From NCBI GenBank assembly GCA_030522415.1, contig CM060125.1, positions 3,778,401 through 3,842,400 of the forward strand: 64,000 bases of DNA, written 5' to 3'. The DNA is from Channallabes apus. Lineage: Eukaryota > Chordata > Actinopteri > Siluriformes > Clariidae. Below, in pieces: positions 45,341 to 57,215 of the stretch; the stretch's first letter is position 1; the number at the start of each line of letters is the position of its first letter. The translations under genes were made by a program, and so were the position numbers. The notes below the pieces were generated by a model. The model made no database searches. It saw only the letters and a list, made by a program, of their open reading frames with translations, and had not been told where the DNA came from.

Positions 45341-45672
45341 CTGTGGAGGAACAGGTAATTATACTGTATGTCATACTCATTAAAAAAAAGAGTCCGAGAC
45401 CCAACCACACCTTAATGTGGCAATTTTATTCCATTCTTAACTTACATCAAACTGCAAAGGGATGTCATGGACACGACACTGCTTTCTCCAAGTTATCTTC
45501 CCAGTGACTTCCCAGACATGCAAAAAGACCAGTGCTGGTCAGACATTCCTGCAGTTTCTTTAATGGACATTTTTTCCTGCACTATCAAAACTTTTGGGGC
45601 ATAACCTAAATGTGCAAACAGTTCTAGTGCATTACTTTCCCTGTCATTCTTACTAAAATGTAATCAGCTGTA

Positions 45673-47179
45673 GAGTCATGGTCAAAAGTTAGAACCAATA
45701 CTTTTAATTTTGTGTACTGGATATTTGTGTAAAAACAATACAAATCATGTATTTTTGTATACAGACAAGTAACAACATATAACTTTTTTTCACTGTGCCA
45801 TTATTTATTTAACAAAAATGAAAAGGCAAATAGAAAGCATGTGGGTAATATTAAGTATCCCATGATTTAATAGCTTTAAAAGCCACTTTAAGCAGCAATA
45901 ACTCAAAGTAATTGTTTTCTGTATGACTTTATTAGTCTCTCATATCATTGTGAAAGAATTTTGGCCAATTCTTCTTTTTAGTATTGCTTCTGTTCATTGA
46001 GGATTTGGGGCATTTTTACACTGAACAAAAATAGAAACGCAACACTTTTATTTTTACTCCCATTTTTCATGAGCTGAACTCAAAGATCTGTAACATTTTC
46101 TACATACACAAAAGACCCATTACTTTCAAATATTGTTCTCAAATCTGTCTAAATCTGTGTTAGTGAGCACGTCTCCTTTGCCGAGATAATCCATCCCACC
46201 TCACAGGTGTGGCATATCCCACAAGGTTCTGATTAGACAGCAGGAATATTGCACAGGTGTGCCTTAGACTGCCCACAATAAAAGGCCACTCTGAAATGTG
46301 TGATCACACAGCAGAATGCCACAGATGTTGCCATGAGGTGATAGTCGTGGATGAATGGCACAACAATGGGTCTCAGGATCTCGTCACGATATCTCTGTGC
46401 ATTCACAATGCCAGACTGGTATTTGGAACCTTGACTGGTCCATTCCAAAACCTTGATTCTTTTATTTTTCAGCTATTCTGATGTAGATCTACTGGTGTGC
46501 TTCAGATCAGTGTCCTGCTGCATTACCCAATTTGACCAAGCTTTAGCTGTTGTACAGATGGCCTCATATTTGCCTCTAGAATACTCTGGTATACAATAAC
46601 TGCAAGAAGTCCAGGTCTTGCAGCTGCAAAACAAGCGCAAATCCCCCCCCCCCAACCGGAGTGCTTGTAGGAGGTGTTTCTGCGGAAATGCTGTTTGGTT
46701 TTCCTCAAACGTGGCACTGGGCATTAAGGTCAAACAACTCCACTTTGGTGTTGTCTGTCCATAGGACATTGTTCCAGAAACCATGTGCTTTGTTCAGATG
46801 CAGTTTTGTAAATCTCAGTCCTGCTACCCTGTTGCTTTTAGACAGAAGAGTTTTTCTCCTGGCAACAATTTCAAACAAGTGTAGTTGTTCAGTCTTCTTC
46901 TAATTGTGCTGTCTGGACTTTAACATTTAACATTCTCAGGTCTGCAAGGTCTGAAATGTAACTCTTTAAAAAAAAAATTTTTTAGTTTCTCTGAACATGC
47001 ATGGTCTGTCCTTGGGGTGAATGCGCTGAGAAGACTGATTTTATAACCCTTTCTAGATTGATGTGCAGCAACAATTTCTTTCCTAAGACCAATGCTTATG
47101 CATTTTCCCTCTTGGCACAGTGTTAACACAAACAAACACATAGAATTAAGGGGGGCATACAAACTTTCGAACATGACTG
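45673..47179 (-). mobile_element. Tc1-like element, decayed, carrying a second Tc1
   Basis: The left end GAGTCATGGTCAAAAGTT and right end AACTTTCGAACATGACTG are imperfect inverses, flanked by TA (45671-45672, 47180-47181). - strand text VMQQDTDLKHTSRSTSE (46510 region) is the second catalytic-Asp block with N-to-T and P-to-L changes. 46019-46440 belongs to another family. Confidence 0.75.
46019..46440 (-). mobile_element. Nested Tc1-like fragment (AAACGCAACAC family)
   Basis: Begins CACTGAACAAAAATAGAAAC right after TA and contains GAGATAATCCATCCCACCTC. Codons on the - strand read IVNAQRYRDEILRPIVVPFIHD. The far end is lost. Confidence 0.75.
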
Positions 47180-47181
47180 TA

Positions 47182-49424
47182 CATTGTAGATACCGTATCG
47201 CAGAGATAACCTGAACGTTTTGTTGCACACCATCATACTTTTAGAATGAACTTATTTTTTCCAAATGGCAAAAGAAACTTCACACACTAATGGACATAAC
47301 ATAAACAACATCTCTGTTAGTATTCATAGTTGTTGTTAAGGAAGTGAAGGGAAAGGTTCATTTACACTCTCTTAACTGTGTACAGTGTAGCTGTATATCT
47401 GTCTGTCTCAGTTTAAATTAAATCAAATATAGTTTTTTTTTTTTTTTATAAATCTTTGAAAATAATTTTTTATGGGACAAATCACCCTTCAAATGGTAAA
47501 TATATGGTGAGATTTTTCAAGAACAGCCACAATGGTTAATAGATTGCATGCTTTCTCAGTGACAGATTAATTATGCAACCATAAACTGCACGTGTGAAGC
47601 ATCAGGTGTTAATGTGCATGCACATAATCCTCATGTCCAAAGTGCACATGGGCTGCATAATATGGACAAAACAGCATTATGTTACGTAAAAAAAAAAAAA
47701 AAACATGTGATGTCTTTAATAATCACCTAGCATTTTCACAGCTGAATATTTTTACAAATTAAAAAAAAGTGAATTTAATTATTTTTACATGAATTTTGCT
47801 AAAGATTTGCATAACAATCTAAAACAGTAATGAGGTTTTACACATCTTTAGGCAGACTTGAACATTTTTGCTGCTGTATTTATAACTGCTTTTTCTGCTT
47901 TTTAATCAATTGAAATATATGAAATTGTTTAATTTTTATTAAAATAAAACAGTTTTAAAGGATCTAAAACTATATCACTACTGGAAAACCTTTAAAAGTT
48001 TTTGTTGTTATTTTGTTCATTATTTAGCCACGTTTATTTCCTTAACTTCCCTATACTTACAAGTATATTATACAAGTTTTTGCAGATGACAACATAGTTA
48101 TACAGTAGATTTGTAAATGATGTCACAGCTTCGCCTTGATCCAATTCCAGTGATCTGCTTTCTGGACCTATTTAATTTATTCAATCTTATTGCAAGCCGT
48201 GTGTCTCTAAAATCAAAAGTGTTGTGCATAATGATGCACCCAGAAGAGGAATAAATAATACTAATTTGCACAGAATCCTTGCTGCATCTCATCGAGACCA
48301 CAGACTCAGGCAAAAATTATTATTTCAGTTTGGCTTTGCAATATCTGCTGTATGCTTTAAATAGATTCTTCTTTTATATTTTATTCCTCTAAACATTCAA
48401 TGCAAGAGTATGATGTCTGACTGTTGAAAATAATCGATTTATTTCTAAAGTCTAGTAGTTAGATAGAATCAATCTGGCAGCCTACTGTTTCTTCATTTCT
48501 TTATTTACTGTAGCTCAGTGTGGAAATTACCACAAGACTAGGGATCATATCTTTAATACTGTGATAGTTTCAATACCAAATCCTGGTGGCTAGGTCAGAG
48601 TGGTGGAATGGCAACATCTGATAAAGTGACAGCATACATTCTATACAGTGTTCTGCATGTTGCCCAGCCTGCAAGAGTAAAACCAAAAACAATCTGGGGT
48701 TGGATTGTATTTTATTGGATATTGTATCACATACCACATGTACAGTACACAGGATTTTTTTTCAACTGGATTTTCTATGCATTTTGTCTTTTGTTCACAT
48801 GCAAACTCCACTTAAGCTAACTGAAAATGAACCATTTGGAAATCTGAGTTTCCTAATATATTCAGAGTTTTTGTTTTAAGATTGTGTGCCATATCTCCAG
48901 TGTTTGATATCAAAGTGGAAGCTGCCAGGTATTATTAGGCATCTAATTGGCCAATATGGCTTTAACCTTTTAACTGCAACCCCCAACTTGCCTAGAATAG
49001 TATATCCAACATCAAAGTATCTCTGTTCCGATATACTTTTATCTTCGTGCATGTGGCTTATCTTATCAAAAACTAAGACTTTGATTTTTTTGTATCAAAG
49101 AGTCAGAAAATATTAGGATTTAATGGAGCAACAGGAACTATAATGAAGCTTTTTATCTCCACCTGCTTTATGCCCCTCTGAATAGAGTGCTTATTCCTTT
49201 AGGTCCACAGGAATCTAATCCAAAATCTACTAGGCAACTGCCATAGGCCTTAAATTGAAGTTAAGGTCTCACACAAATGCTGGCGTTAGCTTACAGTGCT
49301 TAAATGGTGATGTGCAACTGTGTTATAGCAATTAAAAGTGACAGCAGTGCAAAAGTAAGTGGTGCAAGACTGAAGTAATGAAAGTCGATGCAGATTAGAA
49401 CTGTGAATCTATTATAAGAGAGTG
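47182..49424. other. Part of slc45a2 intron 2, nothing recognised
   Basis: AT-rich; no coding sequence or clear element. Confidence 0.5.
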
Positions 49425-49510
49425 CTACATGTATAACCGAGGATGAGTAGTGGTTGAAGGACAATCTGACCAAGAATCCCAATCATGTCCCTAGGCACTG
49501 TAGAGAGGTA
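49425..49510 (+). repeat. Dispersed repeat, inverse of 27775-27860
   Basis: TGCTACATGTATAA...GATGAGTAGTGGTTGAAGG...GACCAAGAATCCCAATCA is the inverse of the intron 5 copy. Confidence 0.6.
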
Positions 49511-49805
49511 TAAAAGTAAAATATGGCCCTGGGAACCAATTATTTCATAATTGTGGCAGTAGAGCAGTTCTGTGATGAATCACTGATAGATCACTGAAAA
49601 TGCTCTTCTGCTTTGTAAAAGTTCTGTACAGTGGGTGACTTGTATTGGCCAAGATGGACAGCATTTTGTTAGGCCGTTGCTGTTCATATATTGTATGACA
49701 GTATGACATGACACATTCAATGGATAGTCTACATGAACAAATACTATGGATAAACAGGAGGCTGAGAGTATATCACCCCTTCCCCCAAGAGTGAAATCTC
49801 CTGTT

Positions 49806-49807
<2 letters not shown>

Positions 49808-49846
<39 letters not shown>
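49808..49846. repeat. (AAT)n microsatellite
   Basis: Trinucleotide run in intron 2. Confidence 0.95.
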
Positions 49847-50263
49847 GGTAATGTGTTTCTGTTGCATGACTCAGGGCCCCTCCATTCATTTTCTATGTAC
49901 ATGCATGAAACATCCATAATTATTCTGAAGACATGAAACTGAGATAAGTAATTTAATGTCACATCTCAAAATTATATTTTTCATAATTCTATGAAAATTC
50001 TGTATTATGCCATAAAGCAACCATTGGCTTGAATTTTTGCTCCAACTTCTAATAAAACAGATGATGAAACAGATTATATGTGACAGGGTTTATACAGGAT
50101 CAGACAGTCGGGGTTGTGGGAGTGCTCAGGTCCAATGTTGCCTAGTCATGTGCCGGGATCATGGGTTGAAGCTGAGAGCAGCAGTAGCACATGACCAGAG
50201 CGCATTACTAGAGCTCAGTGGTGAGGGGTGTACACGTGTATATAAATGTTTCCCTCCTATGTT

Positions 50264-50264
50264 T

Positions 50265-50316
<52 letters not shown>

Positions 50317-50337
50317 GTCTTTTTTTCTTTCTTACTT

Positions 50338-50426
<89 letters not shown>
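50264..50426. repeat. Compound (CTTT)n-(ATCT)n microsatellite
   Basis: About 52 bp of CTTT repeats, an interruption at 50316-50339, then ~87 bp of ATCT repeats. Likely highly polymorphic. Confidence 0.95.
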
Positions 50427-50427
<1 letters not shown>

Positions 50428-50429
50428 AC

Positions 50430-52122
50430 CTCATGATACGATACAATTTTCAAACACATGATGAAATTGTAAAGGTCAGGGTTACAGAATACTAACATGC
50501 AGCCTAATACGCAGCCTGGCAAAAATGTTATATTCTTAAAGTATTTAATATATGAATTTATTATTTTATACAGTTTATTAATAATGGATAATTATTGGAA
50601 TACCTACTGATCAGAAATCAGTATAAGATAAGTAAAGCTAAGCTTTAGCCCCATTTTTTGGAGCACTCGATTAACCTGGCTTAATTGCAAAAACATGGTT
50701 GATGTTTAAGTATTAAAATACTTTGCTTGTTTTTCTTTCTTTATTTTTTTATTACATAGATTAGATTGGTTAATTAGAGTGCTCAATTATTCATCAGTAA
50801 TAATGAACACAATGCCCAGAAACAGAAGAAAATGTTTGTCACTTATTCTTAAATCATGGCATGACTCAATGATAATGGAAAAATCTTTTCAGAGAGATTC
50901 TTTCAGAGGATTCTCATTTATTATTCTTTTCACATTTTGTATGGAAATACCCCATACAAAAAACATTTAAGGAAACATGTTAATCTGTATAACTCTTAAG
51001 GATTTCTTTTTCTCTGAGGTAACCCCTCAATAGTTCTGACTTATTAACAAGTTTAAAAGTTAATTGTTCACTTGGGCATCTCCACCAAAAAAAAATTCAC
51101 GTTAACTTTTAAACAGCTGTTTCTCATTTTATTACTTCACTACGATTTGCAAAAGCTTTACAGTATGCATATATGTGTTGAATATGTCATATTTCTTATT
51201 CCCTGTGCCACCACTGCCAGCTGTGATGTACTGTCTGGTTCAATCTGCTTCTTACTGTACTTATCTCTTCCCGTCTCTGCTTCTTCTTTTTACATGAGAT
51301 GACATCTCTAGGGCATGCTGGTGAAAACGTTCTGAAATTATGCTTTTGAGCAGAAAAACTGATCAAAAGACTTCAACCAGGCAAATAAACACCAAGAGTC
51401 AGCATATCAACTCCAGTTCCCTGCTTACCGACTGGTCTTTACCACTTGTCTAACTCCGTTTTAAATTGTATGATATGAATGTGATTTCACAACGGCACAC
51501 AAACATTCTCACTAATTAGAATATGTAAGCTCATCTATCATCTCAACCTTGAGTATGAACTCCGACACATAAATTATTGCAGCCAGTTCAGACTTTCAAG
51601 AAAAGCTAAAGGATTAAAATTTTTGGCTGAGGACTTTCTAATGCCTAAATGTCAAATTGGAGGCTTATGTTGTTCAGACCGCACTCTGGCAGAAAGGTTG
51701 TGTCAGCAAGATGGCCACAGGCACTTTGTTTACTGAGTGGAAAAACATGAAAGAGGATGCTGTAGCGCATTCAGCAATTTTACAGAAATCAGCAATGAGT
51801 GGGACAAATCTTCTGTAAAACCTGCAAGTGCAACATCTCGCTCATACTTACAGGACAAGCAATTAATGTGTGCATGTTACCGTATTTTGCATCATGTCCC
51901 CTAAGTTAAATATTTTTAAATAATGGACAATTCCAGATTGTTTTGTGAATTCTGTTCAATTCAGTGGGGAAGGGTTAGGGTGTGCACACTGTGGAACACA
52001 CTGATATAATTGGAAATAAAATTGAGAAATTGGCAATCTTGTATACATCTTGTATACTTATATAGGACACTTTATGAAAATTATTCAGTGTTAAGATGGT
52101 GATTTCAAACATCTCCGCTTAC
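50430..52122. other. Part of slc45a2 intron 2, nothing recognised
   Basis: No coding sequence or clear element. Confidence 0.5.
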
Positions 52123-52299
52123 CAGTAAGGAGGGCGTGGTAATGCAGGCCTCTCTCTTTGTCCTGGTAGGAGCAAACATCAAACAGGTAGGCCTTCACTG
52201 GTCCATCTATGAAATCCGCTGAAAAGTCAAACAGGACTACTCCAAACATGACCACCACTATGGACCAAGTTCTCTTCCAACCCATGTGCTGCACCAGCA
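52123..52299 (-). CDS. slc45a2: slc45a2 coding exon 2
   Basis: Residues 152-210. The acceptor is TGTTTCAG|TGCTGG and the donor CTTACTG|GTAAGC (both phase 1). [36 protein letters not shown] and [13 protein letters not shown] match human nearly residue for residue. Confidence 0.95.
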
Positions 52300-53071
52300 C
52301 TGAAACATAGAACAAAAAGCATGGCTTTACTTCCTCTAATCACTTTCGACTGACCACACACATACACACACCACAGCAATCATCCTTAATATTCCCCAAT
52401 GGTTCCCCTTGTGCCACTGGGGCAGCTCAGGCCCTTGGCCATGGTTTTGCTGTCCAAGTGGCTTTGCTGTACCGTTCCAAATTGTAGGCAACATATTTTC
52501 TGTAATACAAATGTGTTATATACAGTATGTTATCATGTCTGCATTTTTATCTACAAAACTATTGACTTTTTCCAAATATACTTTAAAAATTAATAAATAA
52601 ATAACATTATAGCAGAACGTGTTCTGTAGCTGTAGGATCTCACTTGACTAGAACAAAGGTGGGGAAAGTCTTCCAAGAATGAGGTGTAACATTTGAGCTG
52701 TATCTACAGTACTTTTGGCCATATGGGGTAACATTATGGATTCTGTAAAGTATAATGCCCCTTTCCCCAAACACTCTTGGTGCTATTATGGAGAAATATT
52801 CATAGAGAACAAAACAAGGGATTTTCTGATTACTCTAATTGCACATTATAAGAAAAAGTGAAAGAAAGCATTACAGCATATACAGATACAAGCCAAGTCA
52901 TTTTACTTTTGAATCATTGACAGACTTACTACAAAGCAAAACCAATTTGATTCCAATGACACACTGTAAAGATACAAACAAGCTACAGCCTCAAAGTCAA
53001 TTCAATTTACCAACCAAACTCAACTAATATAACCTGGATAATAACTAAACTTCAATAATTAAAAGTTTCAC

Positions 53072-53525
53072 CTGATACCACTGCATCTCCATTGAGAAAC
53101 AGGGTGACGCCTATGAGCATCATAATGCCCAGTGTAAGGATGTAGGGTCTCCTGCGTCCCCATGGTGAGCGGCAGTAGTCACTGGCTGAGCCGATCACTG
53201 GCTGGAGGATGAAGCCTAGGACAGGGCTGATGAGCCACACCAGGCTGTACAGACTTCGTGGGAGTCCTACACTTAGCAAGACAGGCGTGACAAATGCAGC
53301 CTCCACAGCATAGCAGAATTCCCTCCCGAACATCACCATGGCGTGCATGATGAGGCGTCCACGCGACCTCTTTGGAGGCTCCATAGCCTGAAACACTTCT
53401 CCCTCTGTGGCATCCGCATAATCGCCGTTAGGTCTGCAGTCCATGGAGTGAGACTTCACAGTGGAGGTGTAGCTTCCCAACTCCTGTGGGAACTTGTTGG
53501 GCTTCTCATTTGTCAGTAGAGTCAT
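53072..53525 (-). CDS. slc45a2: slc45a2 coding exon 1 (start)
   Basis: Residues 1-151. The ATG at 53525 (A at -3) is the first ATG in this frame; the frame is open further upstream only through a GTG. After a non-conserved N-terminus come [40 protein letters not shown] (TM1) and the cytoplasmic [13 protein letters not shown]. Human has RSRWGRRRP, so the first Arg of the SLC45 motif is Pro here. The donor is GTATCAG|GTGAAA. Confidence 0.95.
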
Positions 53526-53703
53526 GATTTGGGATTTCAAATCCAAACCTGGACACCTAGTGGTATCTACTGCATAACTAAGTGAGTGGTGTGTTAGAGT
53601 TGTACTTGAGAAGTGATCAGGACAGGAAATAAAAAGTTGCCTAGTTTGGATGAATGGACGTCTGTTTGGTCTCGTGTTTTCCAAAAGCCCCCAGCCAGTT
53701 GTA

Positions 53704-53714
53704 AGCACATGACA
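53704..53714 (-). promoter_or_regulatory. M-box-like MITF site upstream of slc45a2
   Basis: On the gene strand TGTCATGTGCT matches the melanocyte M-box AGTCATGTGCT at 10 of 11 positions, 180 bp before the ATG. Another MITF-type TCATGTGA lies at 54090-54097 and a CATGTG at 53934-53939. Confidence 0.5.
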
Positions 53715-53719
53715 GATTA

Positions 53720-54266
53720 TGAGCTTAAAACTTTCTTCCCTCTCAAACTCACTATCTGCTCAGAACCGTAAATGTTTAGACTCCCAAAGGTTCAAATTTG
53801 GTGATTGTTGTGAGCAAACATATTTAATTAGACATCACATTTTCAGGATAATGATCAGATTCTTCCACTCTTCAAAGTTTTTTTCTCATAGAATCCTAAC
53901 AACAGTTCTTCTTCGTCTTGTCGAACAATGTGACATGTGGTGATTAATCCAATCAATAATTTTATTAAGGAATATTTAAAAAGACATTTCTCCAAAATTT
54001 GTTCCTTCATTTTAGAATAAATCCTAGTTTTATTAAAGGATTTATACATGCCCTATCAAGAACCATGAGACCCCGTGTCTACAGAGAGATCATGTGAGAT
54101 ACAGCACTCTGCCCGTGTTTTCTTGTGATTCACTGCCTTGGACAGTCAGTTCAAGCTGCAGAAGCTGAATGGAAAATTTGGCTTTAAATGCCACATTCAT
54201 GGATAACGCTAAAACTGAGTTATTGATGCTTTGCTAAAACAGCAAACCGCACAGCAAAAAGTAATA
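53720..54266. other. slc45a2 upstream region
   Basis: No coding sequence. It may hold more of the promoter (see the E-boxes noted with the M-box). Confidence 0.5.
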
Positions 54267-54268
54267 TA

Positions 54269-54860
54269 CAATGCGTTCCAAATTATTATGCAAGTGATAT
54301 CTTTCTCTGATTTTCATAATTAGTAAATGCAAATGACAGTCAGTATAATTTTCTAGTCATCAACTATTAGGGTATAATTTGAATTTTATTGAGCAAACCT
54401 CCTAATGATAACAATATTTATTTAAAAAATAAAAAACTACAAACGCACTGTTGTAAATTATTATGCACAACAGAGTTAAAACATTTTATACAGTGGTTAC
54501 ACAATCGGAATAACCATCCCGCCGCGCATACCGCCGATGAGTTTTCGTGAAATATCTAATGTTTCCATACCTTGTCCAAGGCATTGCACTATTTGACGCT
54601 TTTTGTCAGCAGAGAGATTCTTTTTCTTTCCCGTATTGCTTGAAACCTGTGGCCTGCTTAATAATGTGGAACAACCTTCTTCAGTACTTTTTCTTTAATT
54701 GGGCTTATCTGGTAAACTAATTATCACACGTGTCTGAGATTCATTTCAGTAATCCAAAGAGCCCTGAGGCACAATACCATCCACGAGTTTAATTTAAAAA
54801 CTAAACATTTAATGTTTATGACACTTACATCCAATTTGCATAATAATTTGGAACACAGTG
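54269..54860. mobile_element. MITE-like deletion derivative of the 16896 Tc1 family
   Basis: The ends CAATGCGTTCCAAATTATTA and ...TAATAATTTGGAACACAGTG are flanked by TA (54267-54268, 54861-54862). The outer ~220 and ~340 bp match 16896-18316; the transposase middle is deleted near 54492-54535. Confidence 0.9.
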
Positions 54861-54974
54861 TAGTGGAACCTTGGATTGTGAATAACTTGGTCTGCAAGAG
54901 TCTGCAAGACAAGCAAATATTTTTTAGTAAATTTTAACTTAATAGCAAGCAAGATCTTTATATACGAGTACATG

Positions 54975-55640
54975 TGGGGAGCAAAAGTACATCTTGGCTA
55001 CTTTTCTTTCTCCAGACCACCTCATCTCAAACCATCTCAACTGGATTTAGATTGGGTGACTGAGCAGACCAGTTCATCTAATGCAGTAGTCTATCACACT
55101 CCTTCTAGGACCTATAGCTCTTACATAACCTTGAGGTGTGTCTGGGGTCATTGGCCTGTTGGAAATGCTTCACTGCCTTCACAGTGTACTGTGGCTTGCA
55201 TTCAGTATTTGGGGGTCGGCTGACAAACTGTCTGCGGCCTCTAGATCCAAAAAGAACATTCTTGCTTTCATCAGTCCACAAAATATTGCACCATTTCTCT
55301 GTAGGCCAGTCAATGTGTTCTTTGGCGAACTTTAACCTCTTCAGCACATGTCTTTTTTATTTAACAATGGGACTTCTTGCTGATAGCTTGGCTTCACATA
55401 GCCGTCATCTAATAGTAACAGTACTCACAGGTAACTTTAGGTGTTCTTTGACCATGCTGGAACTGATCATTGGCTGAGTCTTTGCCAATTTTGTTATTCT
55501 CCGATCCAATCTTCCACATCTTTCTGGTTTTGATCTCCATTTTAAAGCATTTGATATAATTTTAGCAGAACACCCTTTCATTTTCTGCACTTCTTTGTTT
55601 TTTTGTTTTTTTCATCTCTAATCAACTTTTAAATCAAAGC
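54975..55640 (-). pseudogene. Decayed Tc1-like transposase, another family
   Basis: - strand pieces: 55590-55405, KPERCGRLDRRITKLAKTQP (DNA-binding half, GRPR-like linker altered), and 55347-55105, [26 protein letters not shown] followed by NDPRHTS after a deletion. Terminal repeats are not identified. Confidence 0.75.
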
Positions 55641-55734
55641 AGGGATATTGTGCTTTTCCTATTTGCTCTAAATTTGAATTAAATACGTTCCCTTTGATAT
55701 TACTAATAATGTATGAGAAGAAACACCATTTTCA

Positions 55735-57215
55735 TTAGTTTAATATTTATTACCCCCAAAATTTATACAATAACAGGGATAGCCCCAAATAATTCCCCCG
55801 CAAAGACAGCTTGACAGCGACGTCTCATGCTCCTCACTAGCCTCATGATGTTGTTCTGAGGCAATGTGTTCCACTCTTCCACAAGTGCTACATGCAGTTC
55901 TGCCAGGGGGTGGGGTACGATCATCCAGTCTCTGCTTCAACTGGTCCCAGATGTGCTCCATGGGGTTCAGGTCAGGGAACATTGATGGCTATACCATATG
56001 AGGCACTCCAACTTCCTGAAGTCAAGCTGCGACAATTCTGTCACGATGTGGTGGAGCATTATCATCCATGAACAGAAAGTTAGGGGTGTGCTGGTGGAAT
56101 TGGGGGGTGATACAGTGTCTCTTCTTTCTGAGAAGACTGAGGAAGGCCCAGCTTCCACCACCAATCCTGACCACCTTCTATAGAGGAACTATCGAGAGCA
56201 TCCTGAGCGGCTGCATCACTGTCTGGTTGGGAATTGTGCCATATCGCACCGCAAGACCCTACAGCGGATAGTGAGAACAGCAGAGAAGATCATCGGGGTC
56301 TCTGCTAGCCAGCTAACTAGGCCTTTTTAGTTAGCTAGATTTAGTGTTTCTGTTAATTTATGTTGTAAATTTATGTTGCATGTAGCACCTTGGTCCTGGA
56401 GGAACGTTGTTTCGTTTCACTGTGTACTGACTGTATATGGTTGAAATGACAATAAAGCCTTTGAACTTGATGATGGGTTCTATGATGTCTCTGAGGTAAA
56501 AACGTGCAGTGACTGAGCCATGTACAATTACCAAATCTGTTTTGCTCTGACTGATGATGCCTGCCCAGACTGTTGCACCTCCTCCATCAAAGCAAACCTT
56601 GGGGACCATGTTGACCTCAGCGTATCGCTCACCTTGCCTTCTCCAGCAACGCTGACGACAATCATCAGTGAACAGGACGGTAGACCACTGCTGCATTGTC
56701 CAGGTCACATGGTCTTGTGCCCATGGCATTCAAGCCAAAGCGGTGGAGTCGGCTGTCACTCGTGGGGCTTCACTCCTGGGTCTGTCATGAACTCTGCCAG
56801 TAGTTCTGTGTCTTGATGCAAGATGTGTCTGCTACTTATGCTCTATCCTCTAATCTGAGCTGCTGTTAATTGGTCATTTTTCAGGCTGATAACTCTAAAT
56901 GAACTTCTCGTCTGCAGCAGAGGTAGGTTTTGGTCTCGTCCTCCTGGGACGGCCTTCATGAGAGCCAGTTTCATTATGGTGCTTGACGGATTTTGCAAAT
57001 GCACTTGACAATACTGCTCTTGCGAGAACTATTACAGAAAGGCCGACCTCTTGTGTCTTAAAATAACAACTAACTGGTGTTTTTCTTATGTAATTACCTA
57101 ATCCCATATGTTATTTTGTAGTTCTGAAATCCCCAGTATTGTTGTAAAATGTAGAAAATAAATCACTAAACAAAAACAAAGTAATTTGCAAGCGTTCTAA
57201 AACTTTTGTAGTGTA
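55735..57215 (-). mobile_element. Tc1-like element interrupted by a LINE fragment
   Basis: - strand text [23 protein letters not shown] and [19 protein letters not shown] (56729-56470), then, beyond an insertion, PDLNPMEHIWDQLKQRLDDR TPPP (55975-55900). The DNA-binding part is at about 56900-57110 (GRPRRTRPK, 57010-56930). Ends are approximate. Confidence 0.7.
56090..56470 (+). mobile_element. L2/Rex1-like LINE 3' fragment nested in Tc1
   Basis: + strand LRKAQLPPPILTTFYRGTIE SILSGCITVWLG is the RT C-terminal region. The 3' end has GTCCTGGAGGAACGTTG, TTTCGTTTCACTGTGTACTG and a final ACAATAAAGCC. It splits the host Tc1 transposase. Confidence 0.75.

Larger units (their letters stand above)
22057..53525 (-). 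other. slc45a2: slc45a2 locus (seven coding exons, complete)
   Basis: The exons joined give 1674 nt, 557 residues plus stop; human SLC45A2 is 530. All boundaries have GT...AG on the - strand and phases agree (1,1,0,0,1,0). The product is a 12-TM major-facilitator H+-coupled sugar transporter family member of melanosomes. Loss causes oculocutaneous albinism 4 in people and pale or golden fish. Intron lengths from the 5' end are 772, 6782, 13495, 2893, 1163 and 4690 bp. Introns 2, 3 and 6 are filled with mobile elements. Confidence 0.95.

Noticed and set aside
50037..50495. Hydrophobic ORFs (FLSF, IYLS repeats)
   Set aside because: Translation of a CTTT/ATCT microsatellite.
53526..53708. 61-residue N-terminal extension of slc45a2
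   Set aside because: The frame is open but begins with GTG, has no ATG before 53525, and covers the M-box; it is more likely 5' UTR/promoter.
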